DNA of 6,638 nt from PSLL01 sp050259195 (GCA_050259195.1 JBLNAE010000397.1:1-6638), one strand, 5' to 3'; shown: positions 1 through 6,309, numbered from the stretch's first letter. Translations and numbers: made by a program. The notes: generated by a model not told the origin, from the letters alone.

Positions 1-282
1 TTTTATACTTGCTACAGAATCCGTTTTAATAGGTGTTCCCTTTTTAACCTTAAATGTTACCTCTATCTTTCCATCTACTATCTTTATATCTGCAACTTTT
101 CCTATTTCAACACCATTGAGCTTTACAGGATTATCCTTGTTAAGCTCGCCTACAGATTTGAAATAGGTTTTTAGAAAGTATTCTTTTGTGAATAAAGGAA
201 TTCCCGCAATAAACTCAAAGATCACAAGGAGTACCGCTAAACTCACAAAGAAAAATATTCCTATCTTAACCTCTGTTTTCAT
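1..282 (-). CDS. mlaD: MlaD-like MCE-domain lipid transport protein, N-terminal part (3' end off window)
   Basis: The first 94 codons are open to the window edge. Residues 1-6 are a short cytoplasmic start, about 7-27 form one hydrophobic signal-anchor helix, and an MCE domain begins near residue 38. It shows the family pattern of a short strand, then NPVKLNGVEIGKV (residues 51-63), a turn with DGK (70-72) and a second strand ending near I93. MCE proteins of this type form a hexameric ring in the periplasm, anchored by the N-terminal helix, that carries phospholipids from or to the MlaE/MlaF complex. The ATG at 282 is chosen because a strong Shine-Dalgarno lies 8 nt upstream and the hydrophobic helix follows at once. 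The start lies inside the end of mlaF (17-bp overlap), as expected of a coupled operon. The C-terminal part, usually helical, is not in the window, so full length and domain number are unknown. Confidence 0.93.
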   Translation of the reverse strand, partial: MKTEVKIGIFFFVSLAVLLVIFEFIAGIPLFTKEYFLKTYFKSVGELNKDNPVKLNGVEIGKVADIKIVDGKIEVTFKVKKGTPIKTDSVASIK

Positions 283-1093
283 ACCTGCCCACCTCCTTCT
301 TATTCTCTTTCGCACTGCGTACTATAAACTCCCTTACAAGCGGATTTGTACTTCTGGCGATCTCTTCGGGAGTGCCTATTTCTACAATTCGCCCCTCGTC
401 GAGCACGGCGATCCTATCGGCAATATAGAGTGCCAAGTCAATGTCGTGTGTCACTATAATTTGTGTAACCTTAACGTGTTTTCTAAGATTAAGCATTACG
501 TCATCTATGGTCTGAGCCGTTATGGGATCAAGCTCCGAGGTCGGCTCATCAAAGAGAATCAGGTCGGGATTCATTGCAAGGGCGCGGGCGATGGCTACCC
601 TTTTTTTCATACCGCCGCTTAGCTCCGAGGGTATGACATTTTCTTTTTCCTTAAGACCCACTATGGAAAGTGTATTTGAAACAACTCTGCTTATGGCATT
701 TTCATTTTTAAATACTCTGTGCTCTCTCAAATATAGGCTTACGTTTTCCCCCACTGTAAGCGAATTAAAGAGAGCCGAAGACTGAAACACCATAGCAAAT
801 CTGTATTTACTTCTTACCTCCGGGTCATTGACATCCATTCCATTAATAAATATTTCCCCGGAATCCGGTTTTTCAAGCCCGATTATGTGACGAAGGAGCA
901 CGCTTTTCCCCTGTCCGCTCTTTCCTATAACGACAAGCGTCTCGCCGGGCTTGACCTCTAAATTCAAATCCTTGAGGACACAGCTACTCCCAAAGGATTT
1001 ATTCAACTTGATTATCTTTACCTCCACAGGCGTATTCTGCCTGTAGCTGGGTTCAACATCTCTCTTTATGATATCCTCGGTCTTTACACTCAT
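266..1093 (-). CDS. mlaF: MlaF-like ABC transporter ATPase of the phospholipid transport system
   Basis: A complete 275-residue cytoplasmic ATPase that should power the MlaE permease. All ABC landmarks are visible: Walker A GKSGQGKS (57-64), followed by VLLRHIIGL, typical of the Mla/MCE ATPases; Q-loop FQSSALF (Q104); signature LSGGMKKR (158-165); Walker B LILFDEP with catalytic E183; D-loop LDP (188-190); and the switch histidine in THD (H216). Residues 1-22 are a charged extension before the usual family start near V23; its role is unknown. No good Shine-Dalgarno precedes the ATG at 1093. Instead a 10-codon ORF with its own SD ends 4 nt before it, so initiation may be coupled. mlaF follows mlaE by 66 bp and overlaps mlaD by 17 bp. 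A start at the GTG of residue 23 is possible but has no SD either. The family assignment is firm. The Mla subfamily rests on sequence style and on the neighbouring mlaE and mlaD. Confidence 0.96.
   Translation of the reverse strand: MSVKTEDIIKRDVEPSYRQNTPVEVKIIKLNKSFGSSCVLKDLNLEVKPGETLVVIGKSGQGKSVLLRHIIGLEKPDSGEIFINGMDVNDPEVRSKYRFAMVFQSSALFNSLTVGENVSLYLREHRVFKNENAISRVVSNTLSIVGLKEKENVIPSELSGGMKKRVAIARALAMNPDLILFDEPTSELDPITAQTIDDVMLNLRKHVKVTQIIVTHDIDLALYIADRIAVLDEGRIVEIGTPEEIARSTNPLVREFIVRSAKENKKEVGRYENRG
291..298 (-). promoter_or_regulatory. Strong ribosome binding site for mlaD
   Basis: The minus strand reads AAGGAGGT here, a near-complete match to the anti-Shine-Dalgarno end of 16S rRNA, 8 nt before the mlaD ATG. 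It lies inside the mlaF coding region. It decides the mlaD start and suggests that mlaD is translated more strongly than mlaF, which has no such site. That fits a 6:2 ratio of MCE subunits to ATPases in Mla complexes (ratio from family knowledge; the link is inference). Confidence 0.85.
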
Positions 1094-1097
1094 TTTA

Positions 1098-1130
1098 TTA
1101 TCTTTTTAGAGCACAGAATAAATACCGCAT
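1098..1130 (-). CDS. Possible 10-codon leader peptide ORF ahead of mlaF
   Basis: The mlaE-mlaF gap contains an ATG at 1130 preceded by GGAG (1138-1141) at an ideal 7-nt spacing. It encodes MRYLFCALKR and stops with TAA at 1098-1100, 4 nt before the mlaF ATG and in a different frame. mlaF lacks a usable SD of its own, so ribosomes ending here could re-initiate on mlaF. This is seen only as an arrangement of signals; ten codons are too few to show coding bias, and the arrangement could be chance in a 66-bp gap. Confidence 0.35.
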   Translation of the reverse strand: MRYLFCALKR

Positions 1131-1159
1131 AAGCTCTCTCCAGACAATAAAAGCCAGTA

Positions 1160-1936
1160 TTAAACATGGTAACCTATGTGGAGCAGGATTAAAAGTCTGG
1201 TGATAAAGTAATCAAAAACCAGGATTAAGATAAAAGACAGGACTACTGCTTTTGTCACCGAAGTCCCTATCTCCCTTGGACCTCCTCTGGTTTTAAGACC
1301 CACATAACAGCAGGCTATTGAAATCATTATCCCGAAGACAGTGGCTTTAATCAGACCGTGCAGAACATCTGCAAACTCTATATACAGCTTGACGTTCCTG
1401 TAGTATATGCCAAAGGGAACATTGATCTTGTGATTTACAGCCGAGACCACGGCACCGCCAAAAGTTCCTATCACATCCATGTAGACCACCAGAAACGGAA
1501 GCGTGATAAACGTTGCAAGAAACCTGGGCATCACAAGAAACCGCACGGGGTTTATGTCCATAGTTTTAAGTGCGTCTATCTCCTGATAAACGCTCATTGA
1601 GCCAATCTCGGCAGTCATTGCAGAACCCACGCGGCCCACAACAAGCATGGATGTCATAACAGGGCCAAGCTCTCTCAGCATCCCTGTTGCAACGATTCCC
1701 CCAATATTTTGTTCAAGCCCGAATAGGGCAAGCTGGGGTCCCGTCTCAAGGGCAAGCGCGGCTCCGACAAATATAGATATAAGGGCGGCAAAGGGAAGAG
1801 TGTAGTTTCCAATCTCCGCCATCTGTCTAAATACCTTGTCCCGGTTTCTAAAGGCCGCTTTACACCAATATATGGTCTCTATAAAAAGCTTGATCATCTC
1901 TCCAGTAGATTGAAAAAACCCGGTTACAGCATTCAT
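1160..1936 (-). CDS. mlaE: MlaE-like phospholipid ABC transporter permease
   Basis: A complete 258-residue inner-membrane permease of the MlaE family, about the usual length. After an amphipathic N-terminal interface helix (about 11-40), hydrophobic segments lie near 44-63, 78-100, 137-166, 196-213 and 228-252. The family hallmark is clear: ELGPVMTSMLVVGRVGSAMT (89-108), then AEIGSMSVYQEIDAL (109-123), the coupling region that contacts the ATPase, then NPVRFLVMPR (129-138). MlaE forms the dimeric lipid-binding core beneath the MlaD ring and is driven by MlaF. The start overlaps the stop of the preceding repeat-protein gene in an ATGA junction (TGA at 1933-1935, ATG at 1934-1936), and a GGGGGTGA stretch upstream can act as SD. 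This tight coupling ties the repeat protein to the transporter. No frameshift or missing motif is seen. Confidence 0.96.
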   Translation of the reverse strand: MNAVTGFFQSTGEMIKLFIETIYWCKAAFRNRDKVFRQMAEIGNYTLPFAALISIFVGAALALETGPQLALFGLEQNIGGIVATGMLRELGPVMTSMLVVGRVGSAMTAEIGSMSVYQEIDALKTMDINPVRFLVMPRFLATFITLPFLVVYMDVIGTFGGAVVSAVNHKINVPFGIYYRNVKLYIEFADVLHGLIKATVFGIMISIACCYVGLKTRGGPREIGTSVTKAVVLSFILILVFDYFITRLLILLHIGYHV

Positions 1937-3399
1937 TTTGCCGAATCACCCCCTTGAGTGATTTTATTTCGAGAAGAGCTATCCCCCATCCCGACAGCCC
2001 TGTCCCGAGAAGATATATTAATCGGAAAGTAAAATAATTTTATCGTCTTTTTATGTGAATCAGACCTATAGCCAAAGAGTCCGCTCAGAAAATAAACCTT
2101 TTTGCCATCTTTTCTGGTTTCAGCCTTAAACGTATTCCAGAGAAAAGATGAAACGACTCTCCCGTCTTTATCCTTCTTCCATTCATAGAGCCGCCAAAAA
2201 GACGAATAGTTCTTCTCTATGCCATCGTTGTACGGAGCAAACGGCTCGAGAATGGAAAGGGAGTGAAAGCTCCGATTCCCTTCCCTGTCTCTCTTGTATG
2301 TAAAAAAGGGCCACACATCAATCCTTCTTCCGCTCTTTCCACCTTTGACAATCGGCTCCTCTCTTATGTCGGAGTAGAGAAAGAAAAGGATTGTATCCCT
2401 TTTTCTTCTATAATCCGCAAGTGTGTGTGTGTAGTATCTATATAGGGGCCATAAAATAAAGCCCTCTTTATCATCGCCATTCATCTCGTTTTTATAGAAT
2501 GGAACAATTCTATTTTCTTCTCTTTTTCCTCTCGTGAAATTGATAAATGGCCATGGGGTGTCCCACCTTTCAACTCCTCTTTTCCTATCCACCAGATGGC
2601 TAAAGAGTGGCCCCAGGTAAGTCCTTTGGGTTACATTTGGAGAGTCGAGGCTGAAATAAAAGGGGAATAGAGAGAGTGTGTCTATTTTCTCACCGTAAAA
2701 AATCCTTTCTTTGGATGTATATATGGGCCAGAGGGCAAATTTCTCATCAAGCTCTCCCTCCTTTTTTCTATATCCAAAAAGAGGCCAGAACCTAAACCCC
2801 TTTTGACCGCCCCCTGTATAGTAGCCAAAAATCGGCCATAGAAAGCTATAATTAGTAGCCTCGCCCTTTTTGGTCTGAATAAAAATGGGAAAGAGATAAA
2901 AATTGATCTCGTCCTTTAGGAATTTATTTCTCAGCCGTCCGTAAATTGGAAATAGGGCAAAGTAACTGTCCTTTTTATCCTCAGCCTTTTTGGCAAAAAT
3001 AATGGGGAAAAGGGTAAACTGCCTCTCCCTAAAACCGCTCTCTTTCCTGTCCGATTCATAAGAAATTAGTTGAAAAAAAGACTTAATCCTCCAGTCGTTT
3101 TCATGTCTCCTGTATGTCGTAAAGGGGTATATAAAGTCAAATTCATCCGACTTGTTCTCTTTATCCCGAGTCCAGTAGAAAAGCGGACGGAATCCAAACT
3201 CAGACGTTTTATCGCTTTTCTTCGATGTTATAAACGGACCGAGCGCATCTACCTCTTGGGATTGTGCCTCACGCTCGACATCGAAAACGGGAGCTAAGCC
3301 AAAGTCCTCCTCCCCAAATGAGGAATTCACACTAAAAATCAAGAAAAGCAGCATACAGAGGGAGGAAGCACAGCTAAACTTACCGGAGATTTTGGACAT
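1933..3399 (-). CDS. Exported aromatic-Pro tandem-repeat protein, first gene of the mla operon; no recognised family
   Basis: A 488-residue protein that I cannot place in a named family. Residues 1-29 look like a Sec signal peptide: basic n-region, hydrophobic core about 8-24, and a plausible signal peptidase I site after SSFG; there is no lipobox in the right place, so a lipoprotein is unlikely. The rest, about 33-462, is one run of about 23 short units, each a hydrophobic strand of the form [FLW]-[FW]-P-[LIF]-[FY] followed by a charged turn of about 10 residues. A polar tail of about 25 residues ends in K, with no terminal aromatic residue. No catalytic motif or transmembrane helix is seen after the signal. 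The pattern suggests an all-beta structure: an outer-membrane barrel, a periplasmic solenoid or a propeller-like fold. The missing C-terminal beta-signal speaks against a plain barrel. Its stop overlaps the mlaE start, so it is probably made together with the lipid transporter; a partner role is inference. The ATG at 3399 has only a weak SD, but later Met codons would destroy the signal peptide. Confidence 0.9.
   Translation of the reverse strand: MSKISGKFSCASSLCMLLFLIFSVNSSFGEEDFGLAPVFDVEREAQSQEVDALGPFITSKKSDKTSEFGFRPLFYWTRDKENKSDEFDFIYPFTTYRRHENDWRIKSFFQLISYESDRKESGFRERQFTLFPIIFAKKAEDKKDSYFALFPIYGRLRNKFLKDEINFYLFPIFIQTKKGEATNYSFLWPIFGYYTGGGQKGFRFWPLFGYRKKEGELDEKFALWPIYTSKERIFYGEKIDTLSLFPFYFSLDSPNVTQRTYLGPLFSHLVDRKRGVERWDTPWPFINFTRGKREENRIVPFYKNEMNGDDKEGFILWPLYRYYTHTLADYRRKRDTILFFLYSDIREEPIVKGGKSGRRIDVWPFFTYKRDREGNRSFHSLSILEPFAPYNDGIEKNYSSFWRLYEWKKDKDGRVVSSFLWNTFKAETRKDGKKVYFLSGLFGYRSDSHKKTIKLFYFPINISSRDRAVGMGDSSSRNKITQGGDSAK
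2014..3297 (-). repeat. Protein-level tandem repeat region: about 23 units of about 19 residues
   Basis: The core proline (or the residue in its place) falls at residues 37, 55, 72, 92, (110), 132, 151, 171, 189, 206, 225, 246, 264, 284, 300, 318, (340), 364, 386, (403), (422), (440) and 459. Brackets mark units in which Q, F, R, N or G replaces proline. Intervals run from 16 to 24 and average 19.2. Good copies are LWPIFGYY (187-194), FWPLFGYR (204-211) and LWPIYTSK (223-230). The unit is clear in protein but not in DNA, so this is an old, diverged repeat rather than recent duplication. Proline is lost mainly toward the C-terminus, in units 20-22. Confidence 0.88.
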
Positions 3400-3571
3400 G
3401 CTCTTTAACTTTAACTCTAAACAGATGCAAAATCTAGAAAATCTTTTCTCAATAGCTCACATAGAGGTTTTGATAGTCTTTCATTCCATAAAGTTTCAGA
3501 TTTCTCGCTTTGAGTTAAAAACTTTAGGTCTAAAAATTTTGACCCGAAGCTATATTCATTGTGGTAGGCCG
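3400..3571. other. AT-rich spacer between alr and the mla operon; no secure promoter found
   Basis: This 172-bp stretch separates the alr stop (TAG at 3572-3574) from the repeat-protein ATG. It should hold the operon promoter unless alr and the operon are co-transcribed. On the minus strand TTGAGA occurs about 60 nt before the ATG, but no matching -10 box follows at 16-18 nt. An imperfect palindrome GGTC-10 nt-GACC lies at 3527-3544 and could be a binding site, though it may be chance. A tandem TTTAAC occurs just before the start codon. No terminator-like stem with a T-run follows alr. An overlapping minus-strand ORF at 3417-3641 has no SD and runs into the conserved end of alr, so it is not called. 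Confidence 0.4.
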
Positions 3572-4660
3572 CTAAGTATAAAGCCGGCGCACTCTTTTTC
3601 CAATTGTAGAAAGAATCTCGTAAGAGATTGTATTCGCCCATCTCGCCACGTCTTCAACAGAAACCAGGTCGTCTCCAAATATTACCACTTCATCTCCGAT
3701 TCCAACTCCGGGCACCTCCGTTACATCAATCATTATCAAATCCATGCATACGGTTCCTACAACAGGAGCAGTAGCTCCTCTGATCGAAACCCTCGCGCGG
3801 TTCGAGAGCCTCCTCATGTATCCGTCCGCGTATCCTATGGGGAGCGTGGCAATGACCGTCGGTTTCGCAGCAACGAATGTCCCTCCATAGCTCACAGGAG
3901 TTCCTGAGGGAATACGTTTTACCTGTATTATTCTTGTCTTTAGACTCATCACAGGCTTGAGATCGCAATTCCCAATCCTTCCTGAGCCGTAGAGCATTAT
4001 TCCCGGGCGGACAAGGTTCATGTGCGACTCGTGGAATCTCTGGATTGCCGCGCTGTTAGCCGAGTGGATGTACTTTGGAGAAAACCCAACCTGATTTATA
4101 AGGGAAAGTATCGCTCTAAAACTTGAAATCTGATTTAATGTAGAATCCCTAAATTCTCCGTCGGCATTTGCAAAGTGGGTAAAGACCCCTTCCATCTCCA
4201 GGTTTTTAAAACTCGAAAGCTGATTTAAGAAATCGCAGATCTCGCCAGAATCTACACCCAGCCTGTTCATTCCCGTGTCAACCTTCAGGTGGTACTTCAC
4301 CCTCTTACCCATCTTTTCAGCATATTTGTTAATGGCATAAGCAGAATGGAGGGAAAATAGAGAAGGCGTTAAGTCATTCTTAACCGTGCTTTCGGCCTCT
4401 TCAGGTTGAATCCCGCCGAGTAAAGTTATGGAGGCGTGAATCCGTGATTCCCTCAGTTCAAGAGCCTCTTCAACCGTTGCAACCCCCAGCATATCGGAGC
4501 CATACTCAATGAGCGCTTTGCCCACAGCCACTGCGCCATGCCCGTATGCATCGGCTTTTACAATGGAAATGACACCGACGTTATTTCCAACAATTCTCTT
4601 TGTCCGGAGAAAATTAGATTTCAGGGAATCAAGATTTATCTCAGCCCACGTAGGTCTCAT
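3572..4660 (-). CDS. alr: Alanine racemase (EC 5.1.1.1)
   Basis: A complete 362-residue PLP enzyme that converts L-alanine to D-alanine in the cytoplasm for the peptidoglycan stem peptide. The N-terminus MRPTWAEINLDSLKSN is the standard family start. K35 in VKADAYGHG binds PLP, R133 in KVDTGMNRLG is the substrate/cofactor arginine, HSANSAA (199-205) and RPGIMLYG (218-225) contact the cofactor phosphate, and Y258 in VSYGGTF is the second catalytic base. GTVCMDLIMIDVT (302-314) completes the C-terminal beta domain, and the end YEILSTIGKRVRRLY is typical. No lesion is visible. No SD precedes the ATG. A promoter sits so close that the mRNA may start at or within 1-3 nt of the start codon. The gene lies 172 bp before the envelope operon in the same direction, so read-through into it is possible. 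Confidence 0.98.
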   Translation of the reverse strand: MRPTWAEINLDSLKSNFLRTKRIVGNNVGVISIVKADAYGHGAVAVGKALIEYGSDMLGVATVEEALELRESRIHASITLLGGIQPEEAESTVKNDLTPSLFSLHSAYAINKYAEKMGKRVKYHLKVDTGMNRLGVDSGEICDFLNQLSSFKNLEMEGVFTHFANADGEFRDSTLNQISSFRAILSLINQVGFSPKYIHSANSAAIQRFHESHMNLVRPGIMLYGSGRIGNCDLKPVMSLKTRIIQVKRIPSGTPVSYGGTFVAAKPTVIATLPIGYADGYMRRLSNRARVSIRGATAPVVGTVCMDLIMIDVTEVPGVGIGDEVVIFGDDLVSVEDVARWANTISYEILSTIGKRVRRLYT

Positions 4661-4669
4661 GGGGGTTTA

Positions 4670-4697
4670 ATTATATAATCCTCTCTTATTATCGCAA
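4670..4697 (-). promoter_or_regulatory. Sigma70-type promoter of alr, positioned for a leaderless transcript
   Basis: On the minus strand, TTGCGA (4692-4697, four of six to consensus) is followed after 16 nt by a perfect TATAAT (4670-4675). The usual start site, about 7 nt past the -10 box, falls at about 4662-4664, that is 1-3 nt before the ATG at 4660. No Shine-Dalgarno exists between them. The boxes are seen directly; the start site is inferred from normal spacing. Confidence 0.72.
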
Positions 4698-4702
4698 GCC
4701 AG

Positions 4703-4790
4703 CAGAATGCATGATTCATGATGCACAATACACGAAAGTATTTACATCCATCCTGTATTCTGTATCCTGCATCCTGTATTTTGCATCATG
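4703..4790. repeat. Inverted array of 7-bp short tandem repeats between viaA and alr
   Basis: The left arm has five plus-strand heptamers at 4703-4737: CAGAATG, CATGATT, CATGATG, CACAATA, CACGAAA. After 11 bp the right arm has six at 4749-4790: CATCCTG, TATTCTG, TATCCTG, CATCCTG, TATTTTG, CATCATG. Read on the minus strand, the right arm gives the same CANNATR unit (for example CAGGATG), so the two arms are the same repeat in opposite orientation. All units keep a strict 7-bp phase, and they vary mainly at positions 3-4 and 7. It starts 1 bp after the viaA stop and ends 5 bp before the alr -35 box. It resembles in style the heptameric short tandemly repeated repetitive sequences known from cyanobacterial intergenic DNA. 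The function is unknown. Confidence 0.8.
4717..4790. other. Hairpin-forming inverted repeat made by the heptamer arms
   Basis: Bases 4717-4735 and 4772-4790 are complementary at 17 of 19 positions, including a perfect 9-bp outer stem CATGATGCA/TGCATCATG, with a 36-nt loop. In the viaA transcript the stem would form right after the stop codon and could shield the mRNA 3' end. No U-run follows, so it is not a standard intrinsic terminator. Confidence 0.65.
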
Positions 4791-4791
4791 T

Positions 4792-6309
4792 TTAATCCAG
4801 ACTGAGAAAAATATCCCTCGCGTCCTGAGACGCAAGCTTTGATATAGCGGTTGCCTTGTCGCTAAATTTTTTAAGGGATTCAAGCGTTTCTCTGCCCGTT
4901 AAATCAATAAGCACTGAGAATACCTGAAAATTGAGCCTGCTCTTTTCACAGAGAAAGGTTTTAAGCCACTCATCCGCCACATCACACTCACCGTCTGTAA
5001 TGAAAACGATGTCCCCTCTTTTAAACTTTGATTCCTGAAGAAACCCCAATGCCTTGTTTAGCGGAGCTTCAAAATCGGTTCCTCCGCCCGGAAAATATCC
5101 GGCAAGCTCAATTATATCATCCTCTCTCATTCCCCATCCCTTCTTCCCATCGGAGCCAAAAACCCGAACCGGCGTTCCCCCGGAAGAAAACACGACTACA
5201 ATGAACTTTCTCCTCTGCCTTTTTGCAATCTCAAGAAGGCTCAGGCACACGGCCTTTGCCCATATCTCCTTGTCCCCCTGCATGGATGAGCTTCCGTCAA
5301 CGCATACGATAAGTGGCCCCCTGCCCTTTTCCTCTTTTAGATAGTATTGAAGGAGCCTGCCCTCGACGAATTTCTTCAGAAAATCCCTCCTTAGAGCCTT
5401 GTGTCTTAGAGAAACCAGCTCAGTTGGAATAATGCGTCCAAGCTCATTTCCAAGCGAAATGTCGTAGACCTCGCTTCCCCTCTTTGACCAAACCTTTCGC
5501 CTTGAAGAGAGCATCTCTTCTTTGAGACTTCCGACCATGAGCGAAAGCCTTCTCAGCTTCTCGTTTTTAAACAGTTTCTCCGCAAGGTCGAGCTTTTCCC
5601 CAACTGGCTTTTCCTGAGGCATTCCCATCGAAGCGCCCCACTGCATAAGCTCTCTTTCTACCTCCTCAACTCTCTCCGAAGCCTGTTTTAAACCGGACTT
5701 GACGAGGTTTTGAAGCTTCATCTCCATGCGCTCAATCCTTTCTTTCTGCTCTTTTTCCAGGTCTTTGAGTTCTCCTTCTTGAGACCGCAACTCAAACTGC
5801 TTGTTTTTCTTTCCCTCTTTAAGGGGCTTAGACGATTTTTTCTTTTCAATCTCTTCCCAGGTTTCCGCCTCTTCTTTAAGCTCTTCGTAGTTCTCCTCAG
5901 CCTTTTCCATCTCCCACTCTTTAATAAGCGACCTCTCGGAAGGCCCGTCTTCGGATTTTATCCACTTAATTACCCTCCCGCCTAAAGTGAGCGTAGCGAT
6001 AGCAGAATTAAACCCGTCAAGAATGGTTTCCTCTCTTAATTCCTTGTAATCCTCGCCTGAAATGGCCTTCTCAATGAGCTTTCTGCCTATAATCGCGCTT
6101 CTTTTTACTTCGTCTTGGGGAAGGAGGAGAACGTTATGTTTAAAGAAGCTTCCAAACAAATCGAGAACCAGAGAGCGGAAATTGGGCAGAAGGCGCGAGC
6201 CTCGTTCAATGAGATTCTTTAATTCCTCGGAGTTGGATTCAAGCTCTTCGAAAAGCTCTCTATCAAAGGAATCGGTCTCTATATTCTGTGAAATCTTCTT
6301 TGAATTCAT
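4792..6309 (-). CDS. viaA: ViaA-like von Willebrand factor A domain protein (COG2425 type)
   Basis: A 505-residue cytoplasmic protein, close in length to E. coli ViaA (about 480). Residues 1-120 are a mostly helical N-terminal region. About 130-225 is very rich in E and K and probably a long coiled coil. A ViaA-type linker follows, with LGRIIPTEL (290-298) and FVEGRLLQYYLKEEKGRGP (314-332). The C-terminal vWA domain (331-505) has a full metal-ion (MIDAS) site: D338, S340 and S342 in DGSSS, T411 in GGGTD and D439 in FITDGE. ViaA works with the MoxR-type AAA+ ATPase RavA in a chaperone-like complex linked to respiratory and Fe-S enzymes. No such ATPase is next to it here, so the partner is unknown. 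ATG 6309 is preferred. A TTG at 6369 would add 20 residues that do not look like the family and also lacks an SD. No clear SD precedes the ATG either. Confidence 0.86.
   Translation of the reverse strand: MNSKKISQNIETDSFDRELFEELESNSEELKNLIERGSRLLPNFRSLVLDLFGSFFKHNVLLLPQDEVKRSAIIGRKLIEKAISGEDYKELREETILDGFNSAIATLTLGGRVIKWIKSEDGPSERSLIKEWEMEKAEENYEELKEEAETWEEIEKKKSSKPLKEGKKNKQFELRSQEGELKDLEKEQKERIERMEMKLQNLVKSGLKQASERVEEVERELMQWGASMGMPQEKPVGEKLDLAEKLFKNEKLRRLSLMVGSLKEEMLSSRRKVWSKRGSEVYDISLGNELGRIIPTELVSLRHKALRRDFLKKFVEGRLLQYYLKEEKGRGPLIVCVDGSSSMQGDKEIWAKAVCLSLLEIAKRQRRKFIVVVFSSGGTPVRVFGSDGKKGWGMREDDIIELAGYFPGGGTDFEAPLNKALGFLQESKFKRGDIVFITDGECDVADEWLKTFLCEKSRLNFQVFSVLIDLTGRETLESLKKFSDKATAISKLASQDARDIFLSLD

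Noticed and set aside
522..785. Plus-strand ORF opposite mlaF
   Set aside because: It is a shadow of the mlaF coding region, whose conserved motifs on the minus strand explain the sequence fully. The same holds for other plus-strand ORFs opposite mlaE, the repeat gene, alr and viaA.
3417..3641. Minus-strand ORF of 74 codons overlapping the end of alr
   Set aside because: It has no SD, its first third lies in another frame of the conserved alr C-terminus, and it resembles no family. It is best explained as a chance open frame in AT-rich DNA.
4703..4790. CRISPR array
   Set aside because: Units are 7 bp with no spacers between them, and the two arms are inverted, unlike any CRISPR repeat-spacer layout.
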